Made by a program: the position numbers and the translations under genes. DNA of 64,000 nt from Amoebophrya sp. A120 (lineage: Eukaryota; Sar; Dinophyceae; Syndiniales; Amoebophryaceae): NCBI GenBank assembly GCA_905178155.1, contig CAJINV010000005.1:7494989-7558988 (forward strand), in the 5' to 3' direction. This document shows positions 1 through 11,330 of the stretch, piece after piece; positions within the stretch are counted from its first letter, which is position 1, and each line of letters opens with the position of its first letter. A model generated the notes under the pieces. That model had not been told where the DNA came from and made no database searches. It worked only from the letters and a program-made list of their open reading frames with translations.

Positions 1-622
1 AAGTAGCCTGTGCCAGAGGAAGATTTCCTGGTCACTGCTTCTGACAACAAGGCATTTTTTTTTGATTGTTCTTTCGCCCTGCTGGAGGTACGGGCACCAG
101 TTGGATGTCAGAGGAAAGGAAAGCGAAAACCATTTTTGCCTTACTCCTACAATTTCTCGGTGGTGAGCAATCTCCAGGACTACGAGTACTACGCTACCTC
201 GCTTTGTCAGCGTCAATGAAGACTCGGAAAATGAAAATCGGTATTGCGCGGGAAAAAGTCAAGCATCTGGTTGTGATGTTGGTGATGTCACTATTAATTA
301 ATTATCTCTGACGAGTTGAATTCATGGAGAAGAATGTGGTAGTGATGAAAGGTAGTTCGACGTTTGTTGCATTATGGATAAAAAAACCTCGTTGAGCTTC
401 TTGTTCATGGAGGGCAGTTATTGAACTTGCACCACAAAAACAAAATGCGGTTCTTTATCTGGTCTTTCTTTCACGAAGAATCGATGAAAGAGAAAAATGC
501 TGGCTCTCGGGGTTTTTGCGCAGCGGGGACCACCTACTTCGAGGATCATGACCACGTGGTCTAATGTGTGAAGATTTTTAGCCTCCTGCCGAAATGATAT
601 TTTTGAAGCAGTGAAGAAGAAG
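1..622. other. Leading intergenic region
   Basis: I see no convincing gene. Short open frames exist at 10-219 and 66-311 but overlap each other and have no recognisable domain or introner. The stretch may hold the 3' end of an upstream gene or the leader of the gene that starts at 623. Confidence 0.4.
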
Positions 623-3306
623 ATGAGCCGGAACTACCACACGATGGCTTTATCGTCCTGTCGTGGTACAAGAACTGCATCCTTATCCGGGATTATACCG
701 CATCGTGCCTGGACCGCTACTCCCAGCAGCAGCGCATCTTTAGTACCCGCTTTGTTCGTGGTCCGCAGTGGGGGAAAAAAATACCATGGGACAAGTTGTC
801 GCGCTGCGAATTCTTGTTCCCAGCCACCTTCTTGCGGCCCTGCTGTGCTGGTGAAGAACGCGTCTACTTGCTCCTACCATTTCTACTCTACTACCGCAGC
901 AGCGGCAGGAGCTCCGCCGAGCGCCTTGCACAAGAACTCTGTAGTTGATGCTGTAGTTGCCGCGCCGGCGGGCGGGAATCGTGAAGATCATGCGGGTGTT
1001 GTTTGTAGTTCCGTCAGGAGCTTCACCTCTGGTGCCCCGTCGTTGGTCGTCGCCCGGCAAACTTCTAGCACTGGCGAAGATCCAGGAGACCAGATCGTGT
1101 CGAGAAGTTCAGGCGGAGGAGGTGATCTTCATGTCGAGGACAACAAAAGTCGCGCCGTGTCTCCTGTTATTTCCAAAATTCCGGAAGAATTCCAGATCAA
1201 GCCGAATCCGAGCGACTACCGATTATCACACGAAAGAAGTGTTACAGTTACACATTGTGTTGCAAAACATGCAAGACAGACGACCTTTGTCATGCGCAAA
1301 ATGCTTGCAAGTCTCGTCTCGTGTGTTATGATCTTTGCATTGCAAGTTTTCTCTGTCATGCAGAGAATTGAATGCTGAATTGAATTCACTACAACGGTGT
1401 AACTGTAACACTCGGTTTCGTCGGATACCGATTACCGCTGTCCTACTTTCCGGAGAATCCGCCCAACGTCGTCACGGACAAGATGATATCAAATGCAAAA
1501 ATGTCTGGGTCAGGAAAGAATGGAACTTGTCATGCTAAATCTGGATCGTGCCAAAAATTTGTGTTGCATGATTACCAACAGATGTCCACTTTCGGACAAA
1601 TTCAGAGGCAGTTTCTCATGCAGGATAGGCATGATAGAGGTCTAACATAATGTGTCATGCTAGGTCCTACATGCCAGACTTCATGGGTCATGCAAAATCT
1701 GCATGACAAACTCCTGCATTCTTCCAGACCCAGACATCATTCTTGCACTTGATAGATGATTCGGGAAACCAAGCTGCGACGCCACGCATTCCAAACCGCG
1801 AAGCTGCTGTTTGAAGCGAAGCAGCGGATATGGAGGGATCAGGATCGAAATCGACGAAGTTGAAATGATTTGTGATGCATAAAACGGATACCAGTTAGCG
1901 CCCAGCTTTCAAGTGGCGCATGACAAATTTGGGTAGAGCCTAAATCCAGTTTGTAATGCTGTTTGGCTACGGAAGACGCGTTTTCTTCTGCTGCTTTAGC
2001 AGCGCTATTTCTACTACCCCTCAACAGGCTTGCAATCTTCCTCACTTGCCTACTCTGCAAGACAGGCCTTTTGTGGGTTGCATTTTATGCATCACAAGTT
2101 TTTCATCAATTTCAAGCCTGACGGTTCCATAGCGGAAGGTGTTCCATTACACGCTGGTTTTCTGGCGGTACTGCTTGGTGAAAGCCTTGAAATTTCGCTA
2201 CCTGGCGCACTGGAAACGGGACGTGGTGGTGGAACTAGCCGCATACGCACCAGAAAGCACGACCACAAACCACACGACCAGTGCTATACCTGCTCCATCT
2301 ACCCGGCAAGAAGTCCTGGAATCGTCCCTCCGTCGCTACCACCTGAGATCTCTTTTCGGCCCCTTCGGGAGCCGAGTGCTGGCCCGCTTGGAGGACAAAT
2401 TCGGCCGGGAGATTGTGCCTTTGAAAAAGTTCGCAACTGGTGGTGCGACTACAACTACTACAACTACCCTAGTCGACGGCGAAATAAATAAAGAACATCA
2501 ACCAACGGACAACAACATCAACAGTCAAGAACTGCGCCTCCGGTCCGGCGACTTTGCGCTAATGCAGGAGGCGGTGCGAGATAGCGAGACTTTTTCCGTC
2601 GCAGCGAGACAGAGCATATCCTGTGCAAAAGCATCGTGCTCGTATAAATGCATTACAAATTTCCTCAGCATGAGAAGTCAAATTTGTAATGCTGATGTAC
2701 CTTAAGTCAAAGACTTGCAATGCATGACTGCAATACGAGTACGATACGGATACTTCTGCAATGCATAGAGTATCGCGAACCAGTTCCATGAATCCCTGAA
2801 AGCGGATGGAGTGCTGAACTTCTGCTTCAAAAAACTCCTCCAAGCGATGCACCGACAGGCGGTTACGGGCTCGAGGCGGCATATGGATGTTTCAGGATCG
2901 AAATCGTCAAAGTTGAAACAGTTTTTCATGCATAAAATCGATACCAGTTGGAACTGGAAGCCCAATTTTTAAGCGGTGCATGACAAATTTCGGCACAGTC
3001 TAAATCCAGCTTGTCATGCTGTTTAGGGACAGCAGGCGTCTTTTGTCATGCTACTTTAGCAGCTCTACCGCAGACCCGAAACAGGCTGACTGTCGGCCTC
3101 GCTTGCAATCCCTGCAAGAGAGGCACTTCATGCCTTGCAATTTATGCATGAGAAATTATTTCAACTTTGACGATTCCAATCCTGACGCTTCCATACGGCA
3201 GAAGTTTGACGGCTACGACTCGTACGCGGATCTGCTTTGTGCGGGGTACTGCGAAGGGGGTAGTACAGCCGAGGCCAGCGGCGGATCATCTTCCTACGGG
3301 AAATGA
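623..3306 (+). CDS. Conserved-looking 472-aa protein, probably organelle-targeted; 6 exons split by 5 introners
   Basis: I do not recognise the family. Exons are 623-1223, 1433-1486, 1760-1828, 2137-2616, 2773-2881 and 3201-3306, joined so that one copy of each 5-bp duplicated target remains. They sum to 1419 nt, exactly 473 codons, ending TGA. The ATG at 623 is the first in frame. The first 190 residues are low in acidic residues and rich in Arg, Ser and Ala, like a mitochondrial transit region followed by a disordered linker. The core from about residue 195 is compact and charged (PLSYFPENPPNVVTDKMIRE, then KVFHYTLVFWRYCLVKALKF, then a basic stretch) and reads through three introner joins without a break, which is strong evidence of real coding. 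The C terminus is Gly/Ser-rich. A mitochondrial complex or ribosome-associated role is only a guess from the transit-like N terminus and basic core. Confidence 0.72.
1224..1427. mobile_element. Introner, family I
   Basis: Terminal arms pair GTGTTACAGTTACAC with GGTGTAACTGTAACAC. Target duplication CCGAT is exact (1219-1223, 1428-1432). Removing it joins Asp-Tyr-Arg to Leu-Pro-Leu in frame. Confidence 0.85.
1487..1754. mobile_element. Introner, family A
   Basis: Arms TATCAAATGCAAAAATGTCT and GACCCAGACATCATTCTTGC are inverted copies. Target duplication GATGA is exact. Interior repeats TTGTCATGC-type motifs in both directions. Excision restores ThrAspLysMetIleArg. Confidence 0.88.
1829..2131. 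mobile_element. Introner, family E
   Basis: Long inverted arms contain TCAGGATCGAAATCGACGAA and TTCATCAATTTCAAGCCTGA. Target duplication GCGGA is exact. Excision joins AlaLysGlnArg to LysValPheHis. Confidence 0.85.
2617..2767. mobile_element. Introner, family B
   Basis: Arms carry AGCATCGTGCTCGTATAAAT and its inverted partner CAATACGAGTACGATAC. Target duplication has one mismatch, GAGCA/GAGTA. Excision joins ArgGlnSer to IleAlaAsn. Confidence 0.82.
2882..3195. mobile_element. Introner, family E
   Basis: Second family E copy in the same gene, with a CATGCATAAAATCGATACC inner arm. Exact target duplication CGGCA. Excision joins ArgArg to GlnLysPheAsp. Confidence 0.85.
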
Positions 3307-3770
3307 AATCGTTTTGAGTTTGGCTTCTTGTCGTAGCGTAAATTTTCTCAACATATAGCATCGACTGGCATGCAATAGCCAAAGTGCTCATCTTGCGAAG
3401 TCTTGTTTTTGCAGCATGTAGTTGTGATGCAGCTTATTTTGCGCGCGCGGTCGGCCCATTTGTTTTGCCGTGCCAGCTTGAACAAGGGAACGTGAAGAAA
3501 ACACTTATGGGCATAGAGGATCACAGAGTGGTGGGTCAAGGTCAACCATCCCCATCCAATTTGTCATGCTAAACATGCATAATTTCCAGGGTTTGTCATG
3601 CAAAAAATCGATGGTGTTGGTGATGGGTGTTTTTTCCTGGATATGCAAGCCACGATTTCTATTTCTCTTTTTCAATACCGCCTCTCAGCTACGCCACCGT
3701 CAGGAGCATCTACTCCCAGATCAGAATATGCGAAGGAAAAAATAGAGCGCCAGATAATTGATGATCTGTC
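3307..3770. other. Spacer with a decayed introner
   Basis: No complete gene is visible. Open frames 3384-3572 and 3598-3780 flank a damaged family D introner. Because introners sit in genes, these may be 5' exons of the peptidase gene, but I could not build a continuous frame. Confidence 0.35.
3546..3643. mobile_element. Degenerate introner, family D
   Basis: The right arm TGATGGGTGTTTTTTCCTGG-ATA is intact. The left arm keeps only CCATCCCCATCCAATTTG. No target duplication is visible, so this looks like a truncated relic. Confidence 0.55.
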
Positions 3771-6700
3771 ATGCAAGTAGCATGTCAGCATCACACTATC
3801 AGCATGAATGAAATGCAGCACAGATCTACCTCCACGTCCACACAAGCATCATTCACTGATACGTTCACGACCCCATCATGCATCCATCACAGATTGAACA
3901 CGGAAGTGACGAGTAGTTCATCTCAGATCATCGTAGAGGACGACCTTTTTCACTACAATACGGCGACCCTGCGCGCAATAAACGAGCACTGGGGAAGCTG
4001 GTTCCTGCGCCAAATGGAAGCACTGGACACGGAGGAAACCAAAACAGGCACTGGTATTAATTCCAAGAAGACACAACAACAACCTGCTCTTGACGCGAAT
4101 TCCGCTGCAGATGCAGCAACTACAGCCAGTACCACCGACCACGTGAAGATCCGCAGTTCCCGAGAGGGAAGTACAACGATACGCCCGTCTTGGTTCGAGC
4201 TGCAAACTTTCACGCACGACAGGCTTCTTCCGGAAACGAAGTCCCAACAGAACCAGGAGGCTTTGCTCGTCGTGGACGCGGATCTCGAGCAGTTGATGTC
4301 CTTTATCGGCACCATTGCGGGGGTGAAGCTGAAGCTCTCCCGCGCCGACTTTGATCTATCAACTGCAAAAATGTCTGGGTCTGGAAGGTCACAACTTGTG
4401 ATGCTGTCTGTGGATTCTAAAAAAATTTGTATTGCATGACCAGCAAGAGGGGTCGGGTTTGTCCTACGCGGAGAGGGCATTTCTCATGCGGTAGAGGTAT
4501 CACAAAGCCCTCTGCAAATCTGTGATGCTACGGCATACATCACAGACATCATGGCTCAGGCAAAATATGCATGACAAACCTAGAAATCATCCAGACCCAG
4601 ACACTTTTGCATTTGATATGACTCCGTCACCTACAAGCTGCTCGACCCGCCGAGGTATCCTGTGCAAAAGTATCGTACTCGTAGTAATTGCAGTCGTGCA
4701 TTACAAATCTTTTTCGTACGGTAAATCCGCATTGCAAATTTTTCTCATGCTAAGGAAATTTGTAATGCATTTATACGAGTGCGATACTTGTTTTGCAGTT
4801 CATACGAGGCACCTGCCGTACGACCAGCGTCCAGACTACTTCAATTTCCACAAGGCACAGGCCAACAAAGCAAGAACGATTTGCCTGCATTTAGGGAGCA
4901 GCATATCTGCCTCTGCCTCTTCGTCTCCGCAGAGAAATAAAAACCCACTTTCCACCACGAACCCTTTCACCAAGCGCCGGGACTCGGGTAACCTCACGAA
5001 AAACGCGAGCACCAGCAACGGGGGGCAGGACGGGTTTAGCAGAACCTACACTGGGGGCCTGTATGAGAGTGCATGACACCCCCTCTCCTCAACCTCATTT
5101 GTCATGCAAAATATCAAATACACATCTTGCCTCTATGCACAGTTTGCATGAGAAATTTTCGAGCCTCAAACAGTACTACAGCTCGTGTGCAGAAGATTTG
5201 TCATGCAGAAGCCACATTTGTGGCGTTGCTTGTGTTGCTGTTTATGCAATACATATGAGGTGGAGGGGGAGTTGTGCACTGTCATAACCTGTTCCCGGCA
5301 AACACCACGGACACCCGGGCTGCCGCGGCCATGTTCAGTGGTGGCGACACAAGGGCGTGTAATCAATGCAAATATGTCCTCTGGGTCTGGAACAAGAAAG
5401 CAAATCTGTATTGCGCATTTCGAATGAAGCTAAAATCTGTGATGCATGAAGCAGATGAGCGCCAGTAGCCTATCATGCAAAAGCGGGATTTCTCATGGTG
5501 GCTGCGCATTCTGTACCCTTGATAAAATTTCTCATGCTAGACGACGTATGGAAGAAGTTTGCATCTCATGGAGCGATCAGCATTGCAAAGTCCCAGACAC
5601 ATTTGCAATTCATAGCGTGCGCCTCGGTGTCTCACGTACCGGTTGAGACCGACGTCGTCAGGGATCCGCTCCCTTGGGCGGCGGTTTGGAACGTAAACGC
5701 GCCACAGATTCACCATCTAATATGAAAGCCTCAGGTTGGAAATCCTCAAAGTGGAAATCATTTGTAATGCATAAAATGCATGACCCGCGGTACGTGTGTT
5801 GCAGAGCAGGCAAGTGAGGCCTATTGTAAGCCTGTTTGGGGTTAAAGCTCGAGCTGCTAAAATAGCATGAGAGAATCGCTCGTCTTTGCCTAAACAGCAT
5901 GACAAACTGGATTTAGGGACCGCCGAAATTTGTCATGCGCCACTTGGAAACTGGGTTCCAGCTGGCATCCATTTTATGCATGACAAATTATTTCAACTTT
6001 GTCGATTTCAACTCTGACACATCCATATCTAAGGAGTGACACGTACTTTTTGATAGTGAGTGTCAATGTTTGAAGTTGATTGTAAGAAATTCTCTCTTGA
6101 TGTTGGCAGGAAGACGAATGTGAAGAGCTAGATCATCGTCTCACCTCACATGAGAAATTTCCTTTGACCAAAACAAAAGCCACGTCCGCTTGCTGTCCCT
6201 TTGCGACCTGCAAGCTTTGCTGCACGCGCCTAAAGTAGCTTTTTCAAAAGTACTAGATTTTTTTTTTTGATGTTTGTGCGGCACGTCGGCAACTAGCTAT
6301 ACCAAATTAGATAGAGTTAGCTAATCAAACTAGGCGGAATTTTGCATGCGTAGCCAGTTGTCTAATTCAGAGGTAGTAGATTGCTCGTCTTCCACGCAGG
6401 GCTGGCCCGCGGATCTGTCCGGAACGCTATCGGTACGTCGTGGCGAGCTCGGACATGTTTCTGTTTGCGCGCAAAGTCATCTACTCCGGTTGAAACAGTA
6501 GGGCGACCATCTCATGACGTTCGGTGTCTACTACGAATTTGCGAACGAGTTCGCAATACGCAAGTGCGGAGGCCACCTGCTGCGGACCGCAGCGAAAAGA
6601 GTAACGGGCACGCAGGCCTGCCCCAACACGGGGCCCCCAAAGGGGCCGCGAAGTGGCCGGCAAAATGGCCTACGAAACACCCCCCGAAAAAATCGCGAAT

Positions 6701-9659
6701 CCCGAGGCAACTACCCCTTCCGAAGAGGCCGATCAGTTGGCATCTGCGGAGAGGGGCAAACTCGGGCGAAGTTTCCCAATAGATTCGCAGAGGTTTTTTT
6801 TCCCATGTTCGACAGCTAATGCGCCGTCGCAGTGTAGGTAGCGCCATCGTGCGCCAGTATCAAGATCTGGCTGGATGTTCGGAACCAGGTATCGCAGGTT
6901 GGTAAATTCCGCGCGGTTTTTGTCGTTTCGGGCCCGTACACCTAGCCACAGCTCCGAGTAGAGGACCCTCAGCAAGGCTTGGCGACGGGACCGCTCTGGA
7001 CAGATCCATAGACCAGAGCCTCGAAGTGTACCAGCCTACTTACCTCTCGGCGCCGACGTGCTTTTGCACTTATTCGCAATGAACTTCTCTTGCATATTTA
7101 GAATTAACTAGTTTTATTGGCTAGGTTCTAGTACTGAAGCGCTTGCAAAAAGAAAATTCTAGTACTTTTGAAAAAGCTACTTTAGGCGCGCCATATAACA
7201 GACAGTTCGTTTACATTCAGATGACCATACTCATGACCAGAGCCACAGCTTCTAATTCCTGATTCTGCCGGCAGCGGCAGGAGCAAGGTTCTGGTCCCAC
7301 CTCGCATGAAAAATGATGTTCTCTGAACAAAATACAGACACGTTCGCTTGCTGTCCCTTTGCGACCTGCAAGCTTTGCTCCACGAGCTCGGACACGCGTT
7401 TCACTTCTGCTTGACGGTATGGAATGCAAAAATGTCTGGGTCTGGAACGTTGGAACTTGTGATGCTAACTTTGGATTCTAAAAAAATCTGTATTGCATGA
7501 CCAGCAAGAGGAGTCCAGTTTGTGCTACGCGGGGAGACCATTTGTCACGCGGAATAGGTATCAAGACGTCGTCAGAAAATCTGTGATGCTAGGGAATACA
7601 TCACAGAAATCACGGGTCATGTAAAATCTGCATATACAAGTTCCATTCTTTCCAGACCCAGACACTTTTGCATTTGATAGACGGTTATGCGATGCAAAGT
7701 TGTTTCAACAAGCTGAGACTCTTCTTTATAGTTTGACACGAGGTTTACATGCGAAAATGAAACTGGAGGTGGATGTTCAGCTTGCACTTGCACTTATGGA
7801 AAACTAAAATCTAATTTTTCCCACTCCTTTTCGAGAATCGTCGTGGTGCGCGGCGTCAACTACATTCTCAGAACGAAACTTTGCAAATAAACTGCATATC
7901 TCCGCACAAGTACGAGGAACTGCGGGTGATGCAAGAGACCAAGTTGGAGCTACCCAGTACGGCGCTAGAGTATTTGGTGCAGGACCGGGACTTCATGCAG
8001 CATGTCATTGAGAATTGCCAAGTTCCCCATGCGAAAGACGTGATGCAGGATTTGAAGAGAAAGCGAAAGGAATTTGTATTGCTTTTTTCCTAGTACTGAA
8101 GCTCCAAAATTAGAATCTGCATTTTGTTTTGCCTAGGCAGCTCGTGTAGTGCCGAAGAAGCTTGTGCTAAATTGTTTTTTCTTTCCACAACCGTAAAGGT
8201 TGGTGGACGAGGACGAGAAGGTAAATAGTACACGTCGACCGCCTTCGTTTCTCTCCGTTGCTAGAGATAAAGTTAAGTAACTCCATGAGGATATTGGGAT
8301 AATTGGAGTTTTGTACGCATTTAAATTCAAACATCATGATCAGGAATCGACCCTTTCTGCTGCGGACGTGGATTTTCGAAGTTGGCTGACCACCCAACAA
8401 ATCGAGCACTGGGACCTGCAAAAAAACGCCTACCTCTTCGACACGTTATTCGGGAAAGGCGGCTTACCGGAGATGGCCAGTGGCGCCAAAAAACAAGATG
8501 ATCCAGAGAACAACATCAAATTTTCTTCAACCGAGGCACTATGCCAGTTCGCGCGAGAGAAATACGTGGAGAGCTGCGCGGGTAGGGAGTTATCCTTGTC
8601 GGAGGGCGCAGCAACTGGTGCTTGTTCATCGAGAACTACAAGCTCTGAAAATTCCATCCACTTCCACCCCCTCGGCGTTCCGGAAATTTTGTCCCTGTTC
8701 ACGCACGAAAACGCACCGCTGCTGTCGCTTTTCACGCATCAGGTCCTCCGGTGGTGGCGCGACGACCGGATATGCATTGCGAAAGTATCGTACTCGTATA
8801 AATGCATTACAAATTTCCTGAGCATGAGAAATGAAATTTGTGATGCGGATTTACCTTGAGAAAAAAACTTGTATTGCATGACTGCAATACAACGAGTACG
8901 ATACTTTTGCAAGTCATACAGGAAATGGTATCACCACTTGGTGAACCGGGTAGTACTGCTGACCACCTCGCTATCACAGGAAAAAAGTGTTACAGTTACA
9001 CAGTTGTTGCAGTAGTTTCTGCATCACAAAGTCGCTCAACATGGCAAAGAAAAACTGTGATGCGCAAACTATAAGGGAAAACACGAATGAAATGAGGTTG
9101 GCAACCATTTCCTGCATGACAGAGGTTGTCTGTCTTGCTTGTCTCCCATCAGAGTGTGTTGTAACTGTTTTATTGTTCTTCTTTGCGATACCCGCCCTTC
9201 GTGCTGTTAACCTACTGGCTCGACTGGATCGCGCAGCGCTGGTTCCCGGCAGCTTTGTTTCGCAGTCCGTTCTACTGCGTGTTTCCGAACACGGTCTCGC
9301 ATATTTTGGCCAAAGTGGAGGGCTTGCGGTTGGCGAGGCAGGAGGACTATTTGTTTCTGTTCTACCGGGATTATTGGGTGAACGGAATGATGAATGATGC
9401 GAGTGCATCAACTTCTACTGCAGCAGCTATTCCATCCACATCTTCTTCCGAGCAGATGACAGCTGCAGGAACAGGTGCTCCGGCTGGTGAGCAAGAAAGT
9501 AGACCCTCCACCTCATTGCAGCAATACTTCGATGCTATGCGGATTTCAGGAAATATTAAAACTGGTGCAGGTGGTGAGGCTGATGATGAAACAGGATCAG
9601 CAGGAGAACTGAAATTGATTCGACCGCCCGAGCAACTCCCGGACTACAAAGACTATTAG
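3771..9659 (+). CDS. M3-family zinc metallopeptidase (thimet oligopeptidase / mitochondrial intermediate peptidase type)
   Basis: Predicted oligopeptidase that cleaves peptides with a zinc centre. Exons: 3771-4356, 4624-4655, 4810-5061, 5292-5359, 5620-5720, 6033-6042, 7338-7417, an uncertain stretch to about 7840, one to 8074, then 8344-8770, 8924-8971 and 9196-9659. Frame is kept over the joins I could resolve. The zinc motif is LLHELGHAFHF at 7371-7403, preceded by RLLSLCDLQA as in M3 enzymes. Upstream LPWAAVWNVNAP fits the family's conserved segment before HExxH. Downstream KLELPSTALEYLVQDRDFM fits the segment that supplies the third zinc ligand (Glu). Introns at 6043-7337 and 8075-8343 are GT-AG, unlike the introners. 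The start is uncertain: ATGs at 3771 and 3804 are in frame and more 5' exons may exist. The joins around 7685-7840 are unresolved. The C-terminal 150 residues are Ser/Thr-rich and atypical for the family. The assignment is good, the exact subfamily is not. Confidence 0.62.
4357..4618. mobile_element. Introner, family A
   Basis: Arms TATCAACTGCAAAAATGTCT and AGACACTTTTGCATTTGATA. Target copies are diverged (TGATC/TGACT). Excision keeps frame at PheAspSerVal. Confidence 0.8.
4656..4804. mobile_element. Introner, family B
   Basis: Arms with AGTATCGTACTCGTAGTAAT and CGAGTGCGATACTTG. Target CGAGG is exact; because it ends AGG, this intron can also be read as GT-AG by a 1-nt shift. Excision joins ProProArg to HisLeuPro. 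Confidence 0.85.
5062..5286. mobile_element. Introner, singleton family M
   Basis: Arms TATGAGAGTGCATGACACCC and GGAGTTGTGCACTGTCATA are imperfect inverted copies, followed by CCCTCTCC/GGAGGGGG. Target GCCTG/ACCTG. Excision joins GlyGlyLeu to PheProAla. Confidence 0.75.
5360..5614. mobile_element. Introner, family A
   Basis: Starts TAATCAATGC instead of TATCAAATGC and ends GCAATTCATA. Target GCGTG is exact. Excision joins ThrArgAla to CysAlaSer. Confidence 0.83.
5721..6027. mobile_element. Introner, family E
   Basis: Starts TATGAAAGCCTCAGG and ends CTGACACATCCATA. Target TCTAA is exact. Excision joins HisHisLeu to ArgSerAsp. Confidence 0.83.
6180..6224 (+). pseudogene. Truncated duplicate of the HELGH exon
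   Basis: This copies the start of the true exon at 7338, encoding HVRLLSLCDLQALLHA, with its own AG acceptor at 6178-6179. It is cut by the TIR transposon just before the Glu of HExxH. Similarity continues about 50 bp upstream into the intron, so an intron-exon border was duplicated. It cannot supply the active site. Confidence 0.6.
6225..7190. mobile_element. 966-bp TIR transposon inside a GT-AG intron
   Basis: Perfect inverted termini of about 32 bp: 6225-6256 (CGCGCCTAAAGTAGC...) and 7158-7190. The palindromic CGCG at each end makes the target duplication ambiguous. Interior open frames (for example 6512-6847 and 6733-6975 on the minus strand) match no transposase I recognise, so it looks non-autonomous. 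It differs from introners: no TAT...ATA ends and no 5-bp coding target. Confidence 0.75.
7418..7679. mobile_element. Introner, family A
   Basis: Starts TATGGAATGCAAAAATGTCT and ends CACTTTTGCATTTGATA. Exact target GACGG. It interrupts the peptidase 14 codons after HELGH begins. Confidence 0.83.
8075..8343 (+). other. Probable GT-AG spliceosomal intron
   Basis: Donor GTATTG follows LysGluPhe; acceptor ATCAG precedes GluSerThrLeu. Phase 0 join keeps the frame. There are no inverted ends or target duplication. Confidence 0.55.
8771..8918. mobile_element. Introner, family B
   Basis: Arms with AAGTATCGTACTCGTATAAA and GAGTACGATACTTTTGCAAG. Target CCGGA/CAGGA. Excision joins AspAspArg to LysTrpTyr. 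Confidence 0.82.
8972..9190. mobile_element. Introner, family I
   Basis: Starts TATCACAGGAAAAAAGTGTT, ends with TTCTTTGCGATA. Target CTCGC/CCCGC. Excision joins ThrThrSer to ProPheVal. Confidence 0.8.
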
Positions 9660-10246
9660 AGTTGTAAAATTCTTGTGCGAGATGGACTAAATGATTTTAA
9701 GGACGATTCAGAAGTCTCGGCTCAGAGGATGGACATGGACCGAAAGGTGAATTGGATGAACAAGAACAGAAAGCAGGCGTCTTTCATTTATGTGTTTATT
9801 TCCCTTGTCGTTGTCTGTGCTTTGGGCCTGACGCATCACAAATTTTGCTTGTCATAATTCTGGCCAAGTTTTTTAGCAAGCTGCTGAATCTGCAAAGCAA
9901 GGGCCGCTTGAGACTCCTGAGATGCAAGCTGTTTGTCCTTGCTGTACGAGAAGATCTAGATCACTCTTCTTTACAAAAGTAGGATCAGCTTCGAACTGCA
10001 ATATGATCCAAGCCTTGTAATGTTGATGATCCAGCACTTCTCCTCTCGAAGATGTCCCCCGCCGGAGTTGCTTGCTCTTTGTTCAAATGAAAGCTGCAAG
10101 CTGCGAACTAACAAAGAAACTCTGCGGTCCACTAAGCATTCCCATAGATTCATTGATAATTTCCGATCATTCTGCGCGTTTTGGTGTCGTGGGAAGAAGT
10201 AGATGAGAATATCACTTGTCTAAAAATAAATTTCTTCATCGATGCC
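9660..10246. other. Intergenic region
   Basis: Only a 60-codon open frame at 9675-9857 with one hydrophobic stretch (IYVFISLVVVCALGL). It has no homology I recognise and may be chance. No introner is present, in keeping with non-coding DNA. Confidence 0.4.
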
Positions 10247-11330
10247 ATGAACAAGGCCGCGCCCGTGACTTTTCTTCGCACGACCGCGAGGGCCCTTGTT
10301 ACGACTACTACAAGCGGCAGTAGCACAATCAGCAGCACAGGTGGAGCTGGAGCTCTTAATATCCCAATGGAGCTCCACCTAGTCCACGAAGCCAAGAAAC
10401 ACGGAGTCCTCATCGTCGGCGCTAGTCCCAAGCAAACTCGTGCTTCCCACGATGTCATGCGAACACTACTGGAAAACCAGGCGCTGAACTTCGACTGTAT
10501 CCCAATAAACCCCGTCGTAGCTGCTGCAGATGGAGCTGCGGAGAGCACGACGATATTGGGAAAAAAATGCTTTTCCTCTTTGACGGATTATTGTGCTACC
10601 AGCGCGACGAGGTCGAGCTCGGGATCGGGGTCAAGTTCGAAAACAACTCAAGAAGAACATCATCAAAAAACTAAAAGAGTTGTTTGCATCTTCCGCAGCG
10701 ACCCGGAGCCTATCGTTCTAGAGGCGATCTTATCAAATGCAAAAATGTCTGGGTCTGGAAACTTGTGATGCTGAAATGTGCATGATGAAAACACTTCAGA
10801 ATCATGCAGTCCAGCATGACAATTTCCCGAAACGCTTTCTCATAGGCAATCCGCATGAGAAACTGCGTTTTTGCATGACACCGTGAGGACGACCACAGGG
10901 GGTCTGTCTCAACGACGACGACGATGACAAAAGAGGCTGCGGCTTTTGTTGGTTATGCAATACAGATTTCCCAGGAATAAGCGCTAGCATTACAAGGTTC
11001 CAACCTTCCAGACCCAGACACTTTTGCCGTGCATAGATCCGACTCGGCTTTCGAAATCTGTGGCTCCAGCTTGGTTTGTTTGTTTCAGAGGAGACCGAGA
11101 AAAAGGCTATAGCAGAGGCGATTTTATCGTCATCCTGTGACGCTAGTTCATCTGGTGAAAATTTGTACAATAATTCAGGAACAACAGCTGGTGGGTCTAC
11201 AAGAACAGTTGCTAGTAAAGAAGATTCTGGTGCACCAGAGCACGTTGTAAATCTTGTGGAAGACAAATGCTTGAAAGTCGAGGCTTTACGGGCAGCTGCG
11301 ATGGGAGGAATAAAAGCTGCGAATTTGTAG
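10247..11330 (+). CDS. CoA-binding-domain protein (YccU/CoA_binding_2 type), 257 aa
   Basis: Small Rossmann-fold protein of the family that binds CoA or related nucleotides; its physiological role is poorly defined. Exons 10247-10730 and 11041-11330 total 774 nt, 258 codons, ending TAG. The fold signature is complete: GVLIVGASPKQTRASHDVM (first strand and Gly-rich loop), then a PINP segment and ILGKKCFSSL, a VVCIFR strand, WLQLGLFVSEE after the introner, and DKCLKVE near the end. These match the family's usual VVGAS, PVNP, DVVDVFR, WLQ and DRC-K-E blocks. Acidic and Ser-rich insertions around residues 125-150 and 210-230 make it longer than bacterial relatives of about 140 aa. The N terminus MNKAAPVTFLRTTARALV looks like a mitochondrial presequence. 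The ATG at 10247 is preferred because the frame has no earlier ATG. Confidence 0.85.
10731..11035. mobile_element. Introner, family A
   Basis: Starts TATCAAATGCAAAAATGTCT; ends CACTTTTGCCGTGCATA. Target GATCT/GATCC. The protein domain on either side (EAI / RLGFRNLWLQ) confirms the join. Confidence 0.88.

Noticed and set aside
3384-3780. ORFs as separate genes between the first two genes
   Set aside because: They flank a damaged introner and could be lost 5' exons of the peptidase, but neither has a domain or consistent join.
6381-6975. A transposase gene within the 966-bp TIR element
   Set aside because: Open frames overlap on both strands, are under 135 codons and show no DDE or other recognisable motif.
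9675-9857. 60-codon ORF with one hydrophobic segment as a small membrane protein
   Set aside because: No homology, no introner, unclear start context; noted only as part of the intergenic region.
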